NCBI GenBank assembly: GCA_021771185.1
Contig: JAETPN010000006.1
Coordinates: 1-57,489 of the forward strand
Direction: 5' to 3'
Origin: Bacillota bacterium
GTDB taxonomy: Bacteria > Bacillota_I > Bacilli_A > RF39 > UBA660
Length of the DNA: 57,489 bases
Positions 34,023 to 42,974 of the stretch are shown in pieces (positions within the stretch are counted from its first letter, which is position 1; each line of letters starts with the position of its first letter). Position numbers and translations under genes: made by a program. The notes beneath the pieces were generated by a model. That model saw nothing but the letters and a program-made list of their open reading frames with translations. It was not told where the DNA came from and ran no database searches.

Positions 34023-35259
34023 CTTTTAATTGTAAGATTTTAACATAACCATGTCCTTGATTTCCAGTCATTGTTCCTGTTCCATCATGTTTAGGCATCA
34101 CAGCATCTCCCGGAATCATAACCATATTACTAAAAATTTTTGAAGGATAAGTTTTACAACCATCAAAACCAGAGATGTACGAAGAACCACCTGCTCCACT
34201 ACTACCAGCATAAGGAGTTCCATAGCCTCCGCGATAACCTCCACCTCCAGCAGATCCATTAGATGCTCCACAAGTCGTACTTGCACTTCCAGCATTTCCA
34301 CCAATGCCTAAAGTACCCTCATCTTGCGTTGCTCCCTTTCCACGACTAGGTCCATTTCCACCTTTACTGGTTAAGGTTCCACCATCACCACCAGCAATGG
34401 TTGGATTATTATCTTTTGATGTCTGCCCAGCAGCTCCACCTCCGGCCGCAACCATAATGCGACCCTCAAGGCTATTTTTATCTCCCCAGTCATCATTATC
34501 CCCTGGCTTTACAACACGAATATCGCTGGCTCCTCCTCCAGTATAATGAACATTATTATTACAAACAAAAGAGCCACCACCATTAAATGAAATCGTTTTT
34601 GCATTATAAATTCCTGTTTTTCTACTTCCAGCTTCTCCTACAAACGCATATAAAGCTTGATCCTTATTTAATTCAATTTGACCACGTGTGTAAGAACCTT
34701 TACCACTAAAGTTTCCACCATAACCACTAGCTCCCCAGGCTTCTATTTGATATAAACCATCTGCTGGTATAACTAACGTTTGATAAGCTCCAGTATAAGA
34801 ATACTCCCAAAAATTCACATTTTTTGTTGCATTCACCACACGAACGATTCTTGTCGCCGTCGCTTTTTTCGCATAACGATCGGTCACTGTATACGTAATT
34901 TTATATGTTCCTGCTTTTCCAGGCTGAAAGGCAGGCTCTGAATGAACCATAATTTCATTTTTAGAAAATGGTTTCTTATCTGATGAAATAGCGGAAACAT
35001 TTTCCTTTAAATCATAGGTAAACCCTGGAATATGTTGATTATTTAAAATTGTTACATCTACACCTGTTACAGTAATTTTAGGTGCATTTAAACTATTTGG
35101 ATCATTTAGCTCTGTGAGCATCTCATTTTTAGTTTGATCAAATACTACTTTACGTGAAGACATGATACCAAGGACACCAACAATTAACATTAAAAATAAA
35201 ACTAAAATCGGATATAAAATCCCAGATACTGCAAAACCACGATTATTTAACTTTATCAT
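34009..35259 (-). CDS. Pilin-like protein with Ig-like (DUF5011-type) and glycine-rich domains
   Basis: 416 residues from the ATG at 35259, which follows AGGTGA; 20 codons before it lack support. The N-terminus (LNNRGFAVSGILYPILVLF) looks like a class III signal, but mature residue 5 is Gly, not Glu. An Ig-like segment follows (about 45-130, PKITVTGVDVTI to YKITYTVTD). The rest is a glycine-rich domain (LVIPADGLYQIEAWGASGYGG, GGGGYRGGYG, GAGGSSYISG) like PF12810-type domains; the animal ALK receptor has a similar glycine-rich fold. It is the third gene after the adhesin and sortase and is likely anchored at the surface. The fold call is partly inference. Confidence 0.72.
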   Translation of the reverse strand: MIKLNNRGFAVSGILYPILVLFLMLIVGVLGIMSSRKVVFDQTKNEMLTELNDPNSLNAPKITVTGVDVTILNNQHIPGFTYDLKENVSAISSDKKPFSKNEIMVHSEPAFQPGKAGTYKITYTVTDRYAKKATATRIVRVVNATKNVNFWEYSYTGAYQTLVIPADGLYQIEAWGASGYGGNFSGKGSYTRGQIELNKDQALYAFVGEAGSRKTGIYNAKTISFNGGGSFVCNNNVHYTGGGASDIRVVKPGDNDDWGDKNSLEGRIMVAAGGGAAGQTSKDNNPTIAGGDGGTLTSKGGNGPSRGKGATQDEGTLGIGGNAGSASTTCGASNGSAGGGGYRGGYGTPYAGSSGAGGSSYISGFDGCKTYPSKIFSNMVMIPGDAVMPKHDGTGTMTGNQGHGYVKILQLKVVNN

Positions 35260-35334
35260 CTCTTCACCTACACTCTTTATTCTTCTTTTATTATATACTA
35301 GATAAAAGAAGAAAGTCAAAAGATTTTCATAAAA

Positions 35335-35799
35335 TCAAATTGTTTTTACCGCACGAACCATCAGTCTGGTATACGGATTCCTTGTACAAGTAAACATTCG
35401 AATTTCATGTTCCATATCTATTTCTAAATAATTCTTTTGCGACACAGAAATAATTTTTTTGGTAATAACCTGATATTTTTCTTGCTTACCACCATGTTCT
35501 AAGAAAAAAAGATCCCCTATTTCCACTTCATACAAGAAATGAAAAACATCTGTATGATTATGTCCAAAAAGTAAAATCGTAGAATTTTCCTTTATCAGGT
35601 GTAAACTACAAATTTTATTTTCATCTAACCAACGAAGGCCATAATAAATTTCTTTTCGAATTCCTTGATCTGGAAAAACTAAATAATATGGAGTCTTTAC
35701 TCGTTCTAACTTTTTTTCTTTTTGTGGTTCCTGACTGACTGGTAGAAACAATATTCCAATAAAAATTAAGCTAAATATCTTTTTAATAAGCCTACGCAA
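35335..35799 (-). CDS. Sortase (cysteine transpeptidase)
   Basis: A small 154-residue sortase with an N-terminal membrane anchor (about 8-20). Catalytic residues are His80 (LLFGHNHTD), Cys138 (FTCTRNPYTR) and Arg145. The length suggests a compact class D or E-type enzyme. It anchors surface proteins to peptidoglycan. It overlaps the 3' end of the adhesin gene by 34 bases and has no own promoter, so the two are coupled. The adhesin's YPNTL-like motif is the likely substrate. Class assignment is uncertain. Confidence 0.88.
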   Translation of the reverse strand: MRRLIKKIFSLIFIGILFLPVSQEPQKEKKLERVKTPYYLVFPDQGIRKEIYYGLRWLDENKICSLHLIKENSTILLFGHNHTDVFHFLYEVEIGDLFFLEHGGKQEKYQVITKKIISVSQKNYLEIDMEHEIRMFTCTRNPYTRLMVRAVKTI

Positions 35800-37901
35800 A
35801 GTGCGAATACCACAATAGATTTCAGGAAAGAAACGGTAGGAGACGTAAGGGTGTTTGGATAATCTATTTTATGATTTGGTAATTCTAATTGATAAGAAGT
35901 TTGTTCTTCATCTAAAGTAAAAGAATACGTTTGATCATTTAATTCATACGTTGCTAAAGAAGCAATTTCTTGAATATAGTATTCACCATAGGCAAGATCA
36001 TTTAACGAAATAATTCCTTGTTCATTTGTAACACCAGTGTATATAAGTTGTCCATCTTTTGTATATATTCCAATTTTAACACCTTTTAAAGGTTTTTTTG
36101 TTTCCTCATCAATTTTTTTAATCAAAACACTTCCCTTTTTTAAATGATTTACCAAATGAAATTCTTGAACAGTATGATCTGGATCAAATACAAACATTAA
36201 TGCCTTTTCTTCCTCATATTCCTTTGGTACTTTTTCTTTTAATACATATTTTCCATAAGGTAAAGAATCAAGAGAAAGATATCCTTGTTTATCTGTTTTA
36301 ATTTCTGTAATAAGGTCTCCCTCTTTAAATATGAAATGCCCATTTTCTGTAATATCTTCTCCAGCATATAATTCAAAAACAATCTGTTCTAATAGCATTC
36401 TTTCATAAAAATATTGATTCTTACTCACAGAAAAAATTTCACCTTGTTTATATAATTTTAATTCTGTTCTTTTGCGTTCGTTTTTCAATTCTATCTTTTT
36501 AACTTCCTCTATCGTAGGTTCTGGAAGAATGACTTCATGACATGTTTGATCCAATTCAAATTCAATATTTGTTTTAGTCTCTCTTAAACAATATGTTCCA
36601 TAAGGTAAATTTTTTGTTTCAGCATGCCCCTTCGCATCTGTAGTGATCACATCTACCACATCATTTTTAGAATAATATAAATATCTTCCATCATAAATAT
36701 CTTCTTTAGCAACAACATCAAATGATACTCCTTCCAAATCATCGGTTTGATATAATGGTATACCATGTTCCATGGAAATCAAATGATCTCCTTGTTTATG
36801 TATTTGAATCTTCGAACGAAATGGTTCATTGCCAAATTCAATATAAAAAGACTCTTCTTTATATGGTGTATTCTCATCAATTGTTACCACCATTTCTATT
36901 TTTCCATAATACCCACCGGGTGGCGTAATCTCCTCTATTTTATAATGTCCTGGAAGAATCTTTCCAGTCTTTATTACTCCCTGTTCATCCGTTTCATAAA
37001 TTTTTCCATTTTCAAGATATTGATCCAAATCCATGTTCTTAATCTTAAACTGAATCCCTGCTTGTTTAATGGGTTCTTTGGTTCTTTGATCAACTTTTTG
37101 TAACTTCAATGTATGTTCCTTAGGCTCATTAATAATCTTAAATTTCCATGGTTGATTTTTACGAAGTCCAAAGCTTCCAATTGTTTGTGAATCTCCTTTA
37201 AAATACAAAAATGAAATTGGATTTCTCGTTTTCATATGCATACCAAATTCATAAATACCATATGTACCTGACTCAAAATGAAGTTGATTTCCTTGAATAC
37301 TTAATTCTTTATAAGCTTTATCTAGTTCGTATCGCTCTAAGGTATGGTGAGTATCTTCCTGTACCCATTTTTCACCTTCTTTCACACGATAAACTTGATC
37401 TTTAAACACTGGTAATGAAGAATGTGTACGAATTAAATAAAGAATATTTTGTTTATAAGGCTCTAAATTAATCACATTCCCTTGTCCTTTCGATTCTGTA
37501 GTAAAATACACATCCACACCTTCTAAATATTCCCAAATAAGTTCCTGACTTGCCAAATAAAATTCTCTATAATTATATTGATATCCATAACCATAATACG
37601 CAAGCAACTCTACATAATCACGTTGTTCGTCAGTTAAAATACGACTAAAGTCTGTCGTTGAATGATATACATCTTCAGTAATAAATTTCGTAGATTCTAA
37701 ACAATAACTAAGAACACCATTCGTATAAATAAAACCCATTTGATTATAATAATTAAGTCCATTTACTTTACGATTCGCATATACTCCATTCATCCAATCT
37801 ACAGTAACATAAGTATCTAAGGATCCAGCCTGTACCCTTTTCATCATGAATAAACTACATATCATGAGTATTAAAAAACTCATTCTTTTTATTATTTTCA
37901 T
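35766..37901 (-). CDS. Thioester-domain adhesin with SpaA/Cna-B repeats
   Basis: A 711-residue secreted surface protein with a signal peptide (1-25). Cys67 (LSYCLE) and Gln119 (ASQELIWEYL) fit the TQXA thioester domain, which attacks host or surface amines. Four SpaA/Cna-B-like beta-sandwich repeats follow (about 250-355, 357-465, 467-580, 580-675), each able to form Lys-Asn isopeptide bonds. A C-terminal sorting region has YPNTL, a hydrophobic span and KRYLA. The motif deviates from LPxTG but the layout is right. It is probably anchored by the downstream sortase. A GGGAGGG site precedes the ATG. Confidence 0.85.
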   Translation of the reverse strand: MKIIKRMSFLILMICSLFMMKRVQAGSLDTYVTVDWMNGVYANRKVNGLNYYNQMGFIYTNGVLSYCLESTKFITEDVYHSTTDFSRILTDEQRDYVELLAYYGYGYQYNYREFYLASQELIWEYLEGVDVYFTTESKGQGNVINLEPYKQNILYLIRTHSSLPVFKDQVYRVKEGEKWVQEDTHHTLERYELDKAYKELSIQGNQLHFESGTYGIYEFGMHMKTRNPISFLYFKGDSQTIGSFGLRKNQPWKFKIINEPKEHTLKLQKVDQRTKEPIKQAGIQFKIKNMDLDQYLENGKIYETDEQGVIKTGKILPGHYKIEEITPPGGYYGKIEMVVTIDENTPYKEESFYIEFGNEPFRSKIQIHKQGDHLISMEHGIPLYQTDDLEGVSFDVVAKEDIYDGRYLYYSKNDVVDVITTDAKGHAETKNLPYGTYCLRETKTNIEFELDQTCHEVILPEPTIEEVKKIELKNERKRTELKLYKQGEIFSVSKNQYFYERMLLEQIVFELYAGEDITENGHFIFKEGDLITEIKTDKQGYLSLDSLPYGKYVLKEKVPKEYEEEKALMFVFDPDHTVQEFHLVNHLKKGSVLIKKIDEETKKPLKGVKIGIYTKDGQLIYTGVTNEQGIISLNDLAYGEYYIQEIASLATYELNDQTYSFTLDEEQTSYQLELPNHKIDYPNTLTSPTVSFLKSIVVFALCVGLLKRYLA

Positions 37902-38033
37902 CTTTTCCCTCCCATAAGATATATACCGTATAACTTTCTTATTTCCTTTTTTTCTTTTTTAAATCGAAAATCAAATTTATCTTTTTGGAGAGTAAAAATC
38001 ATAAATTTCTTAAAGCCAATTTCCGATTTCTGC

Positions 38034-38063
38034 ACAAAAAAAGTTTAGAATATCTAAACTTTA
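38034..38063 (-). terminator. Terminator after dacF-like gene
   Basis: On the minus strand, AAAGTTTAGA and TCTAAACTTT pair around TAT and are followed by seven Ts. Confidence 0.85.
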
Positions 38064-39217
38064 AAATTTACTTCACCAGATAACATATCGCGCATATATC
38101 TAAAATAAAGTTCAAAGAAATTTGCTTTATCGATATTTTCCTTAACCGTTAAATCAATCGTAGACGTATGTTTTCCATTTTCTTTTACCAAAAGTGTTCC
38201 GACTTTATCTCCCTTTTTTAGTGGGGCTTTTACTTTATTTAATTGAACTTCATACGTTGCCTTTTTCTTTTCTGATGATTTTTCATTAATAATAGAAACA
38301 TTTTCTTTTGGCACCACGGTTGCATACTTTTTCTTTCCTTTTTCTACTTCCACTTTACCAATCGATGTTTTTGTTGTTAAAATATTTTCACTATAATATC
38401 TTGAAAAACCATAATCTAACATCGACGTAACTTCACTATTTCTTGTTTTACTATCTGGTTCATTCATCGCAACGGCAATTAATCGCATTCCATTTTTCTT
38501 CGCTGTTGCGGTTAAGCAATACCCAGCTTCCTCTGTAAATCCAGTTTTCATACCATCCACACCATCATAGAATCGAACAAGTTTATTCGTATTTACTAAC
38601 CAAATCTTACGATCTGTATCTTTTCTTAGATAGTCTTCATAAATCGATGTAAATTTAAAAATATCAGGATGTTTTGATAATTCCATCGCAATCATGGCCA
38701 TATCATAAGCACTTGAATAATGATTTGCCGCTGTTAGTCCATGCGGATTTTTAAAACTAGTATCTTTTAAACCCAACTCTTTGGCACGCTTATTCATCAT
38801 GTTTACAAAGTTTGCTTCCGTTCCAGCAATATGTTCTGCCATGGCGACTACTGCATCATTTCCACTGGCAACCGCAATACCTTTAAACAAATCTTCAACA
38901 GACATCTTTTCTCCAGTTTCAAGTAAAATTTGGCTTCCACCCATACCTGAAGCATTTTCACTGACAGTAACAATATCCGTCCATTTTAAATAACCTTGAT
39001 CAATTTGCTCCATAATCAGAAGCATACTCATCATTTTTGTCATCGATGCTGGCGCCTGTCTTTCGTGTGCATTTTTCTCATAAATGACTTTTCCCGTACT
39101 CGCTTCAATTAAAATAGCTGACTTTGCTTTCTCTGCTAAATTTAAATCCTCTGCTTTTACAAACATCGGGATACAGAGTAAAACCATTAATAACAGTCCC
39201 ATTATTTTCTTTTTCAT
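38054..39217 (-). CDS. D-alanyl-D-alanine carboxypeptidase (PBP5/DacF family)
   Basis: A secreted S11 serine peptidase that trims D-Ala from pentapeptides. The signal peptide covers 1-22. The active site has SMTK (SxxK), ASGNDAVV (SxN) and DGMKTGFT (KTG). The C-terminal beta domain and a possible amphipathic anchor (about 365-387) complete the 387 residues. DacF is a sigma-F target adjacent to spoIIA in B. subtilis. Here it is 31 kb away, so it could equally be the vegetative DacA. No sporulation promoter was seen. Confidence 0.92.
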   Translation of the reverse strand: MKKKIMGLLLMVLLCIPMFVKAEDLNLAEKAKSAILIEASTGKVIYEKNAHERQAPASMTKMMSMLLIMEQIDQGYLKWTDIVTVSENASGMGGSQILLETGEKMSVEDLFKGIAVASGNDAVVAMAEHIAGTEANFVNMMNKRAKELGLKDTSFKNPHGLTAANHYSSAYDMAMIAMELSKHPDIFKFTSIYEDYLRKDTDRKIWLVNTNKLVRFYDGVDGMKTGFTEEAGYCLTATAKKNGMRLIAVAMNEPDSKTRNSEVTSMLDYGFSRYYSENILTTKTSIGKVEVEKGKKKYATVVPKENVSIINEKSSEKKKATYEVQLNKVKAPLKKGDKVGTLLVKENGKHTSTIDLTVKENIDKANFFELYFRYMRDMLSGEVNFKV

Positions 39218-39286
39218 AATTCACCTCTACTTCAAAATATGACAATCTTTCTTCCTTCATTCATTTTTGTTTAAAAAAAATGAATA

Positions 39287-39799
39287 TTATTTGATATATC
39301 CATTCTGTACAAATTTTGTTTCATTAACAACCATAAAAGCTTTTGGATCTATTTCTTTAATAATACGACTTAAATGATTAAAATCTAATTTATTAATTTC
39401 AATAAATAATAAATGTTTTTCTCCTTCGCTTTTTCCTTTCACATCAATCACAGATACGGCAAACCCTTCTTCTCTTAGTGAACGAACAAGTTTCATTGAA
39501 TTATTACTTGTGATTACTTGAACACCAAAATTTCCAGCAATATATCGTTCAGAAATAAAAGCACCTAAATAAGTTCCGGTCGCAAAACCACTGGCATAAG
39601 AAATACCTAACCATATACTATTTTCACTCGTATTTAAAACTTCTTTTACAATAATAAACCAAACTAAAACTTCCACAAAACCAACTAAACTAGCAACTAA
39701 ACGATTCCCTTTTACCGTAATAATTGTTCGTACAGTTCCTAAAGATACATCTAGAATGCGAGCAAAAAAAACTTTCACACATAGCCACCATAAGGTCAT
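39287..39799 (-). CDS. DUF2179/DUF5698 (UPF0316) membrane protein
   Basis: A 170-residue protein like B. subtilis YebE. Three hydrophobic segments (VFFARILDVSLGTVRT, LVGFVEVLVWFIIV, GISYASGFATGTYLG) are followed by a DUF2179 domain (GVQVITSNNSMKLVRSL, GFAVSVIDVKG) that may bind a nucleotide or small ligand. A GAGAGGTG site precedes the ATG. Function unknown. A palindromic sequence lies upstream. Confidence 0.85.
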   Translation of the reverse strand: MTLWWLCVKVFFARILDVSLGTVRTIITVKGNRLVASLVGFVEVLVWFIIVKEVLNTSENSIWLGISYASGFATGTYLGAFISERYIAGNFGVQVITSNNSMKLVRSLREEGFAVSVIDVKGKSEGEKHLLFIEINKLDFNHLSRIIKEIDPKAFMVVNETKFVQNGYIK

Positions 39800-39818
39800 A
39801 TTTTAAACACCTCTCGTT

Positions 39819-39833
39819 CATACTACTAGTATG
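39819..39833. promoter_or_regulatory. Palindrome CATACTACTAGTATG upstream of the UPF0316 gene
   Basis: A perfect 7-bp inverted repeat with a one-base centre, 20 bases from the UPF0316 start on the minus strand. It could be an operator; no matching regulator is known. Confidence 0.4.
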
Positions 39834-39864
39834 ACCAACGTTTTTACTTTTCATGTAGAAAGTG

Positions 39865-39893
39865 TTGTTTTTTATAAAATTATTCGTTATAAT
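39865..39893 (+). promoter_or_regulatory. Promoter of the first VanY-type gene
   Basis: TTGTTT (39865-39870) and TATAAT (39888-39893) with exactly 17 bases between them, 22 bases before the start. Confidence 0.7.
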
Positions 39894-39915
39894 GAACATA
39901 AGGTAAGGTGATTTC

Positions 39916-40872
39916 ATGGAAACAATTCAACCCATTCGTCGAAAAAGAAAATTAAAAAAAGGAGTAATTTATCTAGGTATTGCGGTAGTCGCAGCCATTA
40001 TCCTCAGTATTTGGGGAATAAATTACTATAAGAAAATTAATAGTTATCCTTATAAATTAGAAAAAAAAGGATATAACGAACAAGAAATTACAACAATTAC
40101 AAAAAAATTAAAAGAGAAAGAAATCGATCAATTATTAGAAATGAAATATCATAAATTATATGATGATTTTATCAAAGAAAAATATTTTATCTTTAAAAAT
40201 TTAAAAGCATACGTTGACTATTATACTGATGAATCTGAACAAACCCTAACACATGCTGTTGCGATGATTAATGTAGGCGCGAATAAAGATCATTATGAAG
40301 ATATCAAAAAAACAGATACCAGTAAAGGTGATCTTATTTTAGTAAATAAATATCATCAATTAGATAAAGACTTTGTTCCAGAAGATATTAGGGATATTTC
40401 TTTAAAATACTGTTACGGAGAGAACGAAATTACAAATAAGGTTTATCAAAAATTTATTTCAATGTATAATGACGCAAAAAAGGAAGATTTAAATCTCATT
40501 ATTACATCTGCTTATCGTGATTACGAATTTCAAAATGAATTATGGCAACAATATGCAAAAAGTCAAGGGGAAGAATGGGCAGATAGCGTTTCTGCTCGTG
40601 CAGGACATTCAGAACATCAAACAGGATTAACCCTAGATATTGTAACTTATAAAGTTAATATGAATGAATTTGAAAACACAGATGAATTTAAATGGTTACA
40701 AAAAAATGCCCATAAATATGGATTTATTCTTCGTTATCCAAAAGATAAAACAGATATTACTGGATATGATTATGAAGCATGGCACTATCGTTATGTAGGT
40801 GTTAAAGATGCGACTAAAATTCATGACTTAGGAATTACTTTTGATGAATATTATGCTTATTATATAGGATAG
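39916..40872 (+). CDS. VanY-type D-alanyl-D-alanine carboxypeptidase 1
   Basis: Of three tandem M15B peptidases, this 318-residue copy comes first. A membrane anchor (about 18-36) precedes a helical spacer and the catalytic domain. Metal-ligand and catalytic motifs are visible: SARAGHSEHQTGLTLDI and AWHYRYVG. They cleave D-Ala (or L,D) bonds in peptidoglycan precursors. A GGTGA ribosome site and its own promoter precede it. Vancomycin resistance is not implied: VanY-type domain proteins are common without van operons. Confidence 0.9.
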   Translation: METIQPIRRKRKLKKGVIYLGIAVVAAIILSIWGINYYKKINSYPYKLEKKGYNEQEITTITKKLKEKEIDQLLEMKYHKLYDDFIKEKYFIFKNLKAYVDYYTDESEQTLTHAVAMINVGANKDHYEDIKKTDTSKGDLILVNKYHQLDKDFVPEDIRDISLKYCYGENEITNKVYQKFISMYNDAKKEDLNLIITSAYRDYEFQNELWQQYAKSQGEEWADSVSARAGHSEHQTGLTLDIVTYKVNMNEFENTDEFKWLQKNAHKYGFILRYPKDKTDITGYDYEAWHYRYVGVKDATKIHDLGITFDEYYAYYIG

Positions 40873-40890
40873 AAAATCTATCCTTTTTTT
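40867..40890 (+). terminator. Terminator after VanY 1
   Basis: GGATAG and CTATCC pair around AAAAT and are followed by seven Ts. Confidence 0.8.
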
Positions 40891-40922
40891 CTTTTCTGTA
40901 GTATAATTAAAAAGGTGATTCT

Positions 40923-41969
40923 ATGAAAAAAATAATAATAAGCTTAATTTTTGTTGGATGTATCTTTGGTGGAGGATATCTTACCAAACAAATACAATAC
41001 CATAACACAACAGAGTATAAATTGCTAACCAAAGGATACACAAAAGAACAGTATCATACTTTAAAAAAATATTTAAATGAGCAACAACTAACAAGTCTTC
41101 TAAATTTAGATGTAGAAAGTGAAATTTTAAATCTCGTTTCTATGAAGGATTTTAAATTTAATCATTTAGAACGTTATCTCGCCTATCAAGGTCCAAAGGA
41201 CGTGCAAGAAAAGATTCACTTAGTAAATGCGGATATTGATAAGTTAAATATTCCCTATCATGAAAGTATGATCAAATTTATGGATGCGACCTATTATATA
41301 AAAGATCATATGGAAAGGTATATGGCTTATCAACAAAGTCATTCTGATCTAACTATCGATGAGATCATTACCAATGTCAATAGTAATTTAGACTATGATT
41401 ATTACACGAATATTCAAGATACGGATTTATCAAAAAAGAACCTTATTATTGTAAATAAATATTATAAATTAGACCAAAATTATATTCCAGAATTAGTAAG
41501 TATAGATCATGCTGGACATCAAGCAACCAAAGAAACAGCGGAACACTTTAATGAAATGATTGCGGCGGCAAAAAAAGAAAAAGGATATACCTTTAAAGTA
41601 AATAGTGCCTACCGAAGTTATAATACTCAAAATTCTTTATATCAACGTTATAAAAATCAACATGGATTTGCCTGGGCAGAAAGTTACTCTGCACGTCCAG
41701 GACATTCGGAACATCAAACAGGGCTTGCGATTGATATGGTTACTTCATCTAGTACTTTTGATAATTTTGAAGACACAAAAGAATATCAATGGTTAATGAA
41801 TAATGCCCATAAATATGGATTCATTCTTCGTTATCCAAAAGGAAAAGAGCATATCACAGGATACCATTATGAATCATGGCACTATCGTTATGTAGGAAAA
41901 GAAATCGCTACAAAAATCCATGATTTAAATATTACATATGAAGAATATTATGCATATTTTATCAAATAG
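40923..41969 (+). CDS. VanY-type D-alanyl-D-alanine carboxypeptidase 2
   Basis: The second tandem copy (348 residues). It has an N-terminal anchor (about 3-20), a longer helical spacer than copy 1 and the same catalytic signature: SARPGHSEHQTGLAIDM and SWHYRYVG. It differs in the surrounding loops, so recent duplication is not evident. An AAAAAGGTGATTCT site sits before the ATG, and a TATAAT lies about 20 bases upstream. The copies probably act on different peptidoglycan forms or at different times. Confidence 0.9.
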   Translation: MKKIIISLIFVGCIFGGGYLTKQIQYHNTTEYKLLTKGYTKEQYHTLKKYLNEQQLTSLLNLDVESEILNLVSMKDFKFNHLERYLAYQGPKDVQEKIHLVNADIDKLNIPYHESMIKFMDATYYIKDHMERYMAYQQSHSDLTIDEIITNVNSNLDYDYYTNIQDTDLSKKNLIIVNKYYKLDQNYIPELVSIDHAGHQATKETAEHFNEMIAAAKKEKGYTFKVNSAYRSYNTQNSLYQRYKNQHGFAWAESYSARPGHSEHQTGLAIDMVTSSSTFDNFEDTKEYQWLMNNAHKYGFILRYPKGKEHITGYHYESWHYRYVGKEIATKIHDLNITYEEYYAYFIK

Positions 41970-41987
41970 GACATAGTCCTATTTTCT
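41963..41987 (+). terminator. Terminator after VanY 2
   Basis: AATAGGA and TCCTATT pair around CATAG, followed by T-rich DNA. Confidence 0.7.
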
Positions 41988-42017
41988 TTTGGGTGCATAT
42001 ACTATAGTGGTGGTAAA

Positions 42018-42665
42018 ATGAAAAAAGAAATTTTAATTATCGTTTTTCTCCTATATAGCCTTATGATTCACCAAGATAAACCATTGTTTACTAAATTTTA
42101 TTATCAAATCAAAGAAATTCAAAAACCAGATTCATTTGATGTTTTAGTAAACAAAAATAATTGTCTCTCCCCTACCTATATTCCTAAAGATCTTGAAATA
42201 GTAAATACAAAGGTCGCATATGATCAAAAATTTTTAAGACATGAAGCAAAAGAGGCCTTTGAAAAATTAAGTCTTGATGCCCTAGAATTAGGATATCATA
42301 TTGTGTGTGTCTCTGCCTACCGAGATTATGATTATCAAAAAGATTTATATCAATACTATGTAGATAGTAAAGGATTGGAATATGCAGATCAATGTTCTGC
42401 CAGACCAGGACACTCAGAACATCAAACAGGTTTATCGCTAGATGTTATGGGATCCAATATGGACTATAATTTATTTCTTCATAGTGTAGAATATGATTGG
42501 ATGCATAAAAATGCCCATAAATATGGTTTTATTTTAAGATATCCCAAGGGAAAAGAACATATTACAGGATTTAAATTTGAACCCTGGCACTATCGTTATG
42601 TTGGGAAAAAACTTTCCACATATTTATATGAGAATCATTTAACATTAGAAGAATATAAAAAATAA
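42018..42665 (+). CDS. VanY-type D-alanyl-D-alanine carboxypeptidase 3
   Basis: The third copy is shorter (215 residues), lacking the spacer but keeping a hydrophobic N-terminus and the catalytic motifs (SARPGHSEHQTGLSLDV, PWHYRYVG). It is next to a cotD-like spore coat gene on the opposite strand and shares a bidirectional terminator with it. The short form could be secreted rather than anchored. Confidence 0.88.
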   Translation: MKKEILIIVFLLYSLMIHQDKPLFTKFYYQIKEIQKPDSFDVLVNKNNCLSPTYIPKDLEIVNTKVAYDQKFLRHEAKEAFEKLSLDALELGYHIVCVSAYRDYDYQKDLYQYYVDSKGLEYADQCSARPGHSEHQTGLSLDVMGSNMDYNLFLHSVEYDWMHKNAHKYGFILRYPKGKEHITGFKFEPWHYRYVGKKLSTYLYENHLTLEEYKK

Positions 42666-42686
42666 GGGATAACCCTTATTTTTTAT
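42655..42686. terminator. Bidirectional terminator between VanY 3 and cotD-like
   Basis: AATAAGGG and CCCTTATT pair around ATAA. T runs lie on both sides for the two convergent genes. Confidence 0.85.
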
Positions 42687-42952
42687 TGAAATTGACTACA
42701 ACTACCACAATCAACATTGATTACTTGGTCTTCTTCAGAACAAGTGTATTGTGGTGTATAAGTGTGTTTGTAAATATGTTTGTTTATTTTGTGTGTATGA
42801 ATAGGACATACGTGTTTTACTTCATGACAAAATTCTTGTTCGATGCATTTTGTTGTTGTTGGTTCAACGATTGGACCACATCCACAATTGTTCATGTTTC
42901 GTGCAGGCATCATCATATTTTGTCTGCGATTACAACAATTATTAAATAACAT
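42683..42952 (-). CDS. CotD-like spore coat protein (Cys/His-rich)
   Basis: An 89-residue protein very rich in Cys, His, Asn and Thr. The middle has PIVEPTTTKCIEQEF and HVCPIHTHKINKHIY, in the arrangement of B. subtilis CotD (P-I-V-x-P-T, then His-rich VNHxH-like repeats), and it ends in Cys pairs (DCGSCSQ). CotD is an inner coat protein made in the mother cell. Its promoter fits sigma-K. It starts with an AAGGGGG site. The family match is by pattern rather than computed identity. Confidence 0.75.
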   Translation of the reverse strand: MLFNNCCNRRQNMMMPARNMNNCGCGPIVEPTTTKCIEQEFCHEVKHVCPIHTHKINKHIYKHTYTPQYTCSEEDQVINVDCGSCSQFQ

Positions 42953-42974
42953 ATTTTATCCCCCTTACCTAGTG

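Noticed and set aside
34304-34546. Proline-rich 80-residue frame opposite the glycine-rich domain
   Set aside because: It is the antisense of GGN codons in the real gene, lacks a ribosome site, and codes a low-complexity product.
36765-37103. 112-residue plus frame inside the adhesin gene
   Set aside because: Antisense to a strongly supported adhesin; no ribosome site or recognisable product.
39916-42665. Vancomycin resistance cluster
   Set aside because: VanY-like genes are present without vanHAX, VanR or VanS, so a resistance function is not supported.
42686-42949. Frame of 87 residues opposite the cotD-like gene
   Set aside because: It exactly shadows the Cys-rich gene. The minus frame has the ribosome site, sigma-K-type promoter and family pattern.
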